64,000 nucleotides of DNA from Madurella fahalii (taxonomy: Eukaryota > Ascomycota > Sordariomycetes > Sordariales). Below are positions 54,550-61,546 of this stretch, piece by piece. The translations under genes were made by a program, and so were the position numbers. The DNA is taken from assembly GCA_029876055.1 (NCBI GenBank), contig CM056877.1, positions 2,666,001-2,730,000 on the forward strand, given 5' to 3'. Every line of letters begins with the position of its first letter. The stretch's first letter is position 1. The notes under the pieces were generated by a model, which did no database searches, was not told the DNA's origin, and saw only the letters and a program-made list of their open reading frames with translations.

Positions 54550-54908
54550 TGTGAGGACCGGCTGAGCGGGGCCAGCGTGAGGCGCGGTCCGGAAGCCTCG
54601 GAGCCGCAGCGTAAGCGAGCCTCAGAAGCAACAACGGCACTAAGCTGGAATGGCATAAATAGCGCGTCAGATGAGCGTCGAAGGAGCGCACCAGCAAGGA
54701 GGACGACAAAGCAGCAGAGCGGGGAAGTAAGCCCTAGCGATACGGTCACGGGCATAAGAAGGAGGGCGGGAGACAGAGCTTAGGGGAGAGGCAGAGTTCA
54801 ATGAGACCACCACTCAACCCCTAACGAGCACTCTGCTCCTACGTTGCGCGTGCACTGCTTGTACCCAGACACTCTGGTCTTACTACCCTTGGATCCTTGA
54901 TCCTCACA
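54550..54908 (+). repeat. 3' LTR of the young element
   Basis: 359 bp, TGTGAGGA to TCCTCACA. I compared it by eye along its full length with the 5' LTR and found no difference. Confidence 0.95.
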
Positions 54909-54913
54909 CCAAG
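54909..54913. repeat. Target-site duplication, right copy (CCAAG)
   Basis: It matches 46873-46877 exactly and flanks the young element. Confidence 0.92.
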
Positions 54914-56728
54914 CCAATCAGCTTCTTAGTAATCCTGAGGTCCTAGCAGGTAAACACTCAGCGATCCTATAGTGACTTCTGAGGGATAACCTATTATTTC
55001 AGGTTTCTAACTAGCTAGTTTACCAGGGTCCTATATACTAGCATCTTCGCCATTCTCTGGTACACAGTGGGCTCTCTTAACCCCTTCTGCAGTCGTCTTT
55101 CCGACCCGGGTACTAGCTGATTTACCAAGGTTTCTTATATAAGCTAATTTACTCTCTTCTACGCAATAGGTAATCTTGTTTCTTTCCGCAATCAGCTTTC
55201 TAATCCGGTTTGCCCGAGCAATTTTGCTCTCAAAAGTAGGTATCTACTCGAGTCTGTTAGGACGTTCTTTGTCCTCGTAATCTGATCTTCTCGAGGGGCT
55301 ATCGGCCGGATTTTACTTCCTAGGCTGATGCTTGATAGTGAAATCAAATCCTACCAGATATATACATTATCTAGCCTATCGGCCGTTCAATCGGTTTTGC
55401 TTTATGAACCTTTATAGGTTATTGTGATCCGAAAATATAGTAACTTTATAGCAACTCCTTTCAACGTAGTATCGCCAATGCTTAAAGGCTTCTACAATAG
55501 CCATCATCTCCTTATCAGGAGTTCTATAGTCCTAGGCCGGTCCAGAAAACTTCGCTGACTAGAACGTAATAGGACGTTTTCAGCCCCCTTTCGGGACCTA
55601 TAACAGGACAGCTCCTATTATAAAGTCAGAGGCGTCTATCTTAATGATAACAAGGAGTTCGGAGTCGAAATGATATAAAACTAGTGCATCTTAAAATGCT
55701 CTCTTAAGCCGTGCAAATACCGTATGCTCTTCGGCCTCTAACCGGAGGGTTCCCGGTTTTCGTCCGTTCTATAACCCCTTTAGTAAATTACTCAACGGTA
55801 ATACAATCTCCGAATAACCTCGAATAAATCGACAGTAAAAATTGCAAAATCCTAAGAAAACTTGGATATCTCGATAGAACTGTAGTTCAGGCTAATCTTA
55901 GACAGTCTGAATTTATACCGAATCTATACCGACACCTTCGGGAGTTAAAATATAACCTAGAAATTCCACCTTATCCTAATAAAATAAACACTTACTGGGC
56001 TTACAGTATAACTACATTTGTCTCAGGCGATCTAGGACTCGTCGGAGGTGAATCGTATAGGTTTCCCGGTCTGGGGAGAAAATTAAAATGTCATCTAAAT
56101 AATATATACAATAATCGTCCAGTAGCTCGCTTAAAGCAATCTGAATATAACTTTAGAAGGTCGTAGGAGCATTTATCAGGCCAAAAGGTATAACAAGATA
56201 CTCAAACAGACTGTATCGGGTACGGAAAGCCGTCTTCTATTCGTCTCCTTCTCGGATGCGAATCCGGTAATATGCCTCTTTTAGGTCCAACTTCGTGAAA
56301 TACTTTACTCCGGATACTCGGTCCAAGAGTTCTAAGATCAATGGTAAAGGGTACCGATTCTTAACCGTTATCCGGTTAAGTCCGCGGTAATCCATATATA
56401 AGTATAGAGTACCATCTTTCTTTAGGACAAACAAGACAGGACTTACAGCTGAACTCTGGGATAGACGAATACGGCCTTTCGCCAGATTTTCGCGCAGATA
56501 TTCCTCCAAAATCGAAAGTTCATATCGTAACAAAGGGTAAAGAGGTCCAACAGGAGGAACAGTATTAGGGAATAGATCAATAGTATAATCAGTGCTTTTA
56601 AAAGAAGGTAGAATATCTGCGTTACTAGAGTTCATAACATCTGCAAAGTCTGAGATTTCAGGAGGGATGTCTTCAGGTTTTCGGAGGGTATTCTCCTCTT
56701 CCTCCTCCAGAAAAAGCGCCTCCGGCAC
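54914..56728 (-). pseudogene. Old Ty3/gypsy reverse transcriptase and RNase H, degenerate
   Basis: The longest open piece (56728-56237) is clear RT: LPSFKSTDYTIDLFPNTVPP, VSPVLFVLKKDGTLYLYMDY, RGLNRITVKNRYPLPLILEL and FTKLDLKEAYYRIRIREGDE. It ends where a Gln/Trp-rich segment is expected. Further left, RNase H and linker remains read GFDFTIKHQPRK, stop, NPADSPSRRSDYEDKERPNR, with TAA where the family has Gln. The catalytic YxDD segment lies in a stop-ridden stretch at about 56090-56130. It cannot encode a working enzyme. Confidence 0.82.
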
Positions 56729-58247
56729 GTCTAGGTACTATATCAAGGAGTAAACACAAGCTTCTCCTCGACATGTTTTTAAGAATTTCTTCGGGTTTTC
56801 AATCCGAATACGCTCCGATTCCGTTATAAACTACTATAAATTCCCTTCTGGGTATAACAAGATCTTATAGGATGTTAAACTTGGTATCCTAAGAAGAATA
56901 GGGGAATCGTTTATGATAAGGGGGTAATTGATGGTAGTACAAGAAATACATATTCTTTTGGTAATTCCTTAGCAGTCTGTCAGTTCCAAGAGAACTTTAT
57001 AAACACTAAATGCTTCAACGATATAATGGTCCATGAACCGAATACGGGGTGATTGCATCCCGATCCATCGGAATTTCCTCTACTTCACGAACTCCAGACT
57101 GACAATATCAATCTCTACTCTAGTATCGAGATCGACTGTAATAGATTGAAGGGCATAGTTCAATAAGGTTACGGAAGTATGCATTCGTTCTTTGACTGGA
57201 ACCCCTGGTACATCGTCTTCACCGACGTAATCGGGGTTCATATCCGCCGGTATCTGCTGTTTCCCTGCCGATTTGGGCGCGATCCCCCACCTCGGCGACT
57301 GGGGTACCTAGTGGCTTTGTTCACTGATACTCCTTTTTATAGGCAGTCGTTAGCGAAATAGGTATTACTACTACAAACAAAACAAGTCAAAGGGTTTCCC
57401 TAACTATCTATAGGGTTCAGCTGATTGAAATAAGATAGGGTTGACGTAGGGTGGTCATCAGGTTTCGTATATAGCGTCGTTGACTGCATGTTTCGTTGGT
57501 AATAACGGGATGATAACGCTCTTCGAGGATAAAATGACAATTTGTGGGTTAGGGAAGAATACGATAAAGGAGAAGAGTAAAAAGGATTTCGGGACGAATA
57601 CTTGGGGGCTTCCTGAGGTTTTCGGTACTAGAAACCATACCAAATTTGAGTAGTGAGTTTAACCATCTCTTCCCGAGTCTCTAGCTTGTTATAGACATAT
57701 AAATCGATATAGTTGCTAATTGCAGACGAAAGCTTCGTATAAAAGGTAAGAGTACGAGCCTTTTCGTCCTACTTCGGGAATTGGGCCTCAAGGGATTCCA
57801 AGTACTAATGAAAGTCCAAGGGAGACTGGTTTTCTCGTTACTTAGCATCATTGAGCTACTTTACAACAGTAGATTCTTAATCTACAAGATCTCGAATACA
57901 GTTCAGTATCCAATCTTCAAACGTTTTCCAGTCGTTTTCGGCCTCTTATCGTGCATCTGTCGGAAGATTGTTACAATGACTGTACCATCGATTACGAAGA
58001 CGTTCTTCCATTTGATCCAAGGCGAAAAGGATCCGGTTTATACCCGTTTTGAACCGTTTCGGGTCTCCTATAAATGCTCGCTATAGATCTTAGAGCCATT
58101 CCAAACAGCGTCGATAGGTAGTATTATCAGGGAACTGAATCAGATACTTCACCTTAATCGCCTTTCGGTCCTCATCATAGTCACTAGAACCTACTAAAGG
58201 AGAACGATATTGCCTACGTTTCAGTAAGGATTCGCCTAGTGAGATGC
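56729..58247 (-). pseudogene. Old Ty3/gypsy protease/gag region, heavily degraded
   Basis: No frame stays open for long. Minus-strand snatches such as NKLETREEMVKLTTQIWYGF near 57650-57700 look like gag. The position upstream of the RT implies protease and gag. I cannot place domain borders. Confidence 0.5.
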
Positions 58248-58463
58248 TGCTACGAGTGTCTCGCTACTCGCTAGCGGAGACCACAGGGAGGTCAGGCTTG
58301 ACTGCCCTGTGGCGGACACTTCATGAACCCTAGCATGAGCATCAAAAGTGTGGTTAAGTCTGTCCATTTCTAACTAAGTGCAGAATGACCGCGAAGTGGT
58401 CATTCTGCGCAACGGGGCAGTCTAGTCACGTGCCACCGTGCCAAGCACGTCTGACTCGTAACA
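58248..58463 (-). repeat. 3' LTR (216 bp) of the right-hand gypsy element
   Basis: On the minus strand it starts TGTTACGAGT (58463) and ends ACTCGTAGCA (58248), giving terminal inverted repeats that match in 9 of 10 positions. A polypurine tract lies immediately upstream (58464-58475). It also contains an internal palindrome (GCAGAATGACC...GGTCATTCTGC). The 5' LTR lies beyond the window. Confidence 0.75.
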
Positions 58464-58475
58464 ATCTGCCCCCCC
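58464..58475 (-). other. Polypurine tract of the right-hand gypsy element
   Basis: Minus-strand GGGGGGGCAGAT ends next to the TG of the LTR, the expected plus-strand primer site. Confidence 0.65.
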
Positions 58476-58637
58476 TGCAGAAAGAGATTATGGCGTCCTC
58501 GCCAGTGCTAACTACGTGAATGAAGATTCAGCGCAGGGAAAGGACAGGATCGTTGAGAGTGACCATCACACCGCAGCGATTGGCCACCTGACGGCCGACC
58601 AGACCTCTTACAATACATCTACAACAGCGACATCTCC

Positions 58638-61214
58638 TCAGAAGCTGAAATCCAACTCCTTGCCCTTGCCCTTGCCCTTTGTCGGTGTCTCAATTGACAC
58701 ATTCGCCGCCTTGGTCGACGGCGTCTTCGGTCGCGGGCGCCTTGGCAGATCCACGGTCAGGGTCGACTCGTTCGATGGTCCCGCAACGGTCGTATTAAGA
58801 CGCGCTCGCTTCGTCGGCGTCTCAATCGGGGTGGTCAGATCGACCTCTGTCTGGAACCGGGTGCGCTTGGTCGAGCTGCGCGTGTTTCTGCCCGAGAATG
58901 GCTCCGTTGTGGTTCGCGGTGCCGGGGTGCTTGGGTTGATGAGCATGACGGCCTCCAGCTCGTCTATGCGCTTCCGGGCTTCACCTGCAGCCGTCTTGTA
59001 AGCGGCGATCTCGCCGCGCAGCTTGGTGATCTCGTCGCGAGCTTTGCGCATTTTGCTCATTTCGGCGCTGAGCTCTGCTGTGTTCTCCTTGACGGCCTTG
59101 TCAATGGCCTCGTTCATGCGCTCCTTGACCAGCGCTGCGATGCTTGCGTTTATGGTCTTGGTGACCTCGAGCTCGACTGACTTGGTCAGTTCCTTCGCCT
59201 TACTTGCCATGTTTGCCTCCAGCTGCTTAAACTTTTCTCCTGCCTTCGTGTGCAGGTCCTTCAGATGGTCGACTGTGGCAAGGTTGGCTTTGTCGAGCTC
59301 GGCCGCTAGCTGGTTCTTCACCTCCGCGGCGACGTCGATGTCTTGCACTCGTCCTTCGAGTGCCTCGATACGTGCCTTGCTCGGTCCTGGGCCGCGGGCA
59401 ACGGTTTCCTCGTAGGGAACGACCTGAAATCGGTCGGCGAAACCCATGAGGCTGACGAGTCCACCGATGACGCTGTTCAATGCTCCGTTCGGATCACACC
59501 AACGGACGGCGAGCAGTTCCTCCCGTGTCGGAGTTGGCACGTCGATTATGCCCTTGTTCTTGGTGAAACTGGCAAATGCTTTGAGGCATTTGCGCTTTAG
59601 AGCCCGGACTTGGTTGTTCGCCGAGAAAGACTGCTGCTTGCCCCCCGGCTGCTTGTCGAAAAACTTGTCGATGATGACCTTCGTGCGGTCGAGCAGCAGG
59701 GGGTTTTCGCGGCATTCGGCCTCTGCGCGGGCGAGCACCACCTCGTAAGGGGCGATGGGCATGTTCTTGCGTTTGCCGCCTTTGGCCTTTCTGGCCAAGT
59801 CATCGAATGCTTTGAGGATCTCGGCGTAACGGTCGCCTTTCTTGACGACCGCCTTTCCTTTGCCTTTGTTGTTGGCGCTGATGACCTCCAGGTCGTCATC
59901 GCTCAGGTCCAGCATGTCCTCGTCCTCCGATGCCTCACTCTCCTCGCTTCCTTCGCCCTCTTGCGGGTCGACCTGTGCTGATGTCGATGCTTGGCCCTTG
60001 GCGAGTTGAGCCTGGCTGGTGGTTGGCTGGGCTCGACCACACACTCCCGTGCCGTCGCCCGGCTTGGCTGTCCCTGGAGCCGCGAGGTAGCGGGCCGTCC
60101 TCTTGACGTGTTCTGCGACCTCGGGCCACCGGGGCTCGAGCTCGTCAATCTCGTCCTGCGGCGTGCGGTACCTGTTTCCGTCGCAGTCGTACGGGAAGAA
60201 ATGGATGCGCGTTCTGTCCCATCCGACGTTCAAGTCGACGCCCACGTCGATCAGCCGCTCTGCGAAGTGCGCGGCGCGTACCGTGAGTTGAAGTGGCGTG
60301 TTTTCCTCTGTTAGCACGCTGCGTGTCTCCGGGAGCCTGATAGCGTCGGAGTACTCGCGACGGTTGAGGGGCTGGAGCTCTTTGTCGACGCGCCTTTCCG
60401 CTGTGTAGACGAACTCGACCTCGTTGTCGTCATTGCAGTACGCCATATCCTTCCACTGCCTGCTCTTACCGCCATGTGGGTTGAAGACCCGGTGGAACTC
60501 GGAGGTGTATAATCCTGGCGTGACGTAGTCCTTGCCGTGCATGGCCTCCTTCAGGTCGACATGTACGTTTGTTCCGGCAATGGTTGAGTAAAGGAAACCC
60601 TTCATTTTGCTGTCGATGTCCACGGCTATGCCGAACTTGACGTCCATGCGGGGAACGACGTATGAGCCGTCGGGACGGGCGGCCCAGAAAGCGTGGTATT
60701 CGTCGGTCGTGACGACCGGTTCCTTCGCTCTGGACGGCTGCAGAAACATGGCCGTGCGAAAGTGCTCCAGGGCCTCGCTGACGTTGATGCAGCTGCGGAC
60801 GGCTCTGATGTCGCCGGCGTAGAGCATGACTCGAATCGGCGACGAGCTGTACTTGAAGGGGTGCTGGGAGAACTGCTCTCCCAGCCCGACGTCCAATCTG
60901 CCGAAGATGTCGTAATCGACGCCCTTCCAGCGCCACTCCACGAGTCCTGACTCCCAATGCTCCTCCATCTTGTCGGGCCACACTTCGGTCTTGTCCAGGA
61001 AGTCGTAGCGATTGGCGCCTCGCTTGACGGCCTCGACCGCCCTAGGGCTGTCGCCCGTGTGGGGAATCCAGTCCTCTGCCGCCACGGCGTTATTGTCCTC
61101 CGTGAAGTTGTCGATTGGCTCTTGACGGGGCTGAGCGAGCTCGTTCTCGCTGTCCATGGCGATGTCGCGGTCGACGTCGTCGGTGCGCGCTCGCGATCCA
61201 GACGGGGCTGCCAT
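58638..61214 (-). CDS. Extra ORF downstream of pol in a Ty3/gypsy element, unknown protein
   Basis: 858 aa from the first ATG (MAAPSGSRARTDDVDRDIAM); the frame is open further upstream to about 61484 but without ATG. The N-terminal ~350 residues look globular (VEWRWKGVDYDIFGRLDVGL, FRTAMFLQPSRAKEP, RIHFFPYDCDGNRY). An acidic linker follows (SEESEASEDEDMLDLSDDDL), then a basic/helical part (DLARKAKGGKRKNMPIAPYE), and a long coiled coil (about residues 610-780, with EAVMLINPST just after). The tail is Ser/Thr/Pro-rich with basic NLS-like patches (STKRTRFQTE, TPTKRARLN). There is no signal peptide, membrane segment, zinc knuckle or Env-like feature, although it occupies the env position on the same strand as pol. 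It is not recognisable as gag, protease or integrase. Possibly expressed from its own or a spliced RNA; function unknown. Confidence 0.8.
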   Translation of the reverse strand: MAAPSGSRARTDDVDRDIAMDSENELAQPRQEPIDNFTEDNNAVAAEDWIPHTGDSPRAVEAVKRGANRYDFLDKTEVWPDKMEEHWESGLVEWRWKGVDYDIFGRLDVGLGEQFSQHPFKYSSSPIRVMLYAGDIRAVRSCINVSEALEHFRTAMFLQPSRAKEPVVTTDEYHAFWAARPDGSYVVPRMDVKFGIAVDIDSKMKGFLYSTIAGTNVHVDLKEAMHGKDYVTPGLYTSEFHRVFNPHGGKSRQWKDMAYCNDDNEVEFVYTAERRVDKELQPLNRREYSDAIRLPETRSVLTEENTPLQLTVRAAHFAERLIDVGVDLNVGWDRTRIHFFPYDCDGNRYRTPQDEIDELEPRWPEVAEHVKRTARYLAAPGTAKPGDGTGVCGRAQPTTSQAQLAKGQASTSAQVDPQEGEGSEESEASEDEDMLDLSDDDLEVISANNKGKGKAVVKKGDRYAEILKAFDDLARKAKGGKRKNMPIAPYEVVLARAEAECRENPLLLDRTKVIIDKFFDKQPGGKQQSFSANNQVRALKRKCLKAFASFTKNKGIIDVPTPTREELLAVRWCDPNGALNSVIGGLVSLMGFADRFQVVPYEETVARGPGPSKARIEALEGRVQDIDVAAEVKNQLAAELDKANLATVDHLKDLHTKAGEKFKQLEANMASKAKELTKSVELEVTKTINASIAALVKERMNEAIDKAVKENTAELSAEMSKMRKARDEITKLRGEIAAYKTAAGEARKRIDELEAVMLINPSTPAPRTTTEPFSGRNTRSSTKRTRFQTEVDLTTPIETPTKRARLNTTVAGPSNESTLTVDLPRRPRPKTPSTKAANVSIETPTKGKGKGKELDFSF

Positions 61215-61546
61215 TGTGTGCACTTCTTTTATTGGTCGTATGTACGTCAACCCGGAAATGGTTGGCTTGGTTGACTGTGTTGCGCGCCTCCCTTGGGATA
61301 TGTGGGTTTGGGTCGATCTGGGACAGTGTTGGCTGTGCACGGGGTTATGAAAGTAAACAAAGAAATTGCTGTATTCAGCTCTTGTGCGGCCGTCCTGGGC
61401 GGTGTAAAAGAAAAGGTGGCAGTAAGAAAGATAGGATGAAACGAAAGAAAGTGTGAATGACTGTAACTTGGTTAAAGGAAACAAAGAGAGGGTCGCCCTG
61501 TTGAAGGGTTTGTTTGTGGTGTTGAAGTTTCTCTGCGTTCGCCTTT

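Larger units (their letters stand above)
46878..54908 (+). mobile_element. Young, apparently complete Ty3/gypsy chromovirus (8031 bp) with an antisense accessory gene
   Basis: Layout: 359-bp 5' LTR, self-priming site directly after it, gag, in-frame UAG, pol (protease, RT, RNase H, integrase, chromodomain), a convergent antisense six-exon gene, polypurine tract, 359-bp 3' LTR, 5-bp target duplication. The two LTRs look identical base for base and all reading frames are open, so the insertion is recent and the element may be active. It splits an older gypsy element between its RNase H and integrase parts. Codon use is GC-rich and there is no sign of RIP, in sharp contrast to the host element. 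Confidence 0.93.
54909..58247 (-). mobile_element. Old Ty3/gypsy retrotransposon, right fragment (5' part)
   Basis: This is the other half of the decayed minus-strand element: RNase H, RT, protease and gag remains. It is cut on the left by the young insertion and ends on the right at the LTR of another gypsy element (58248). The sequence is TA-rich and full of stops. Confidence 0.8.

Noticed and set aside
54176..54709. A 177-aa minus-strand frame overlapping the 3' LTR (with a matching frame at 46618-47037 over the 5' LTR)
   Set aside because: The shared part is simply the reverse translation of the LTR; composition is low-complexity and no splice or start context supports a gene.
61215..61484. 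Upstream extension of the extra gypsy ORF with a hydrophobic, signal-like start
   Set aside because: The extension begins at TTG and has no ATG before 61214, so the hydrophobic stretch is probably not translated. I therefore do not call the ORF an envelope protein.
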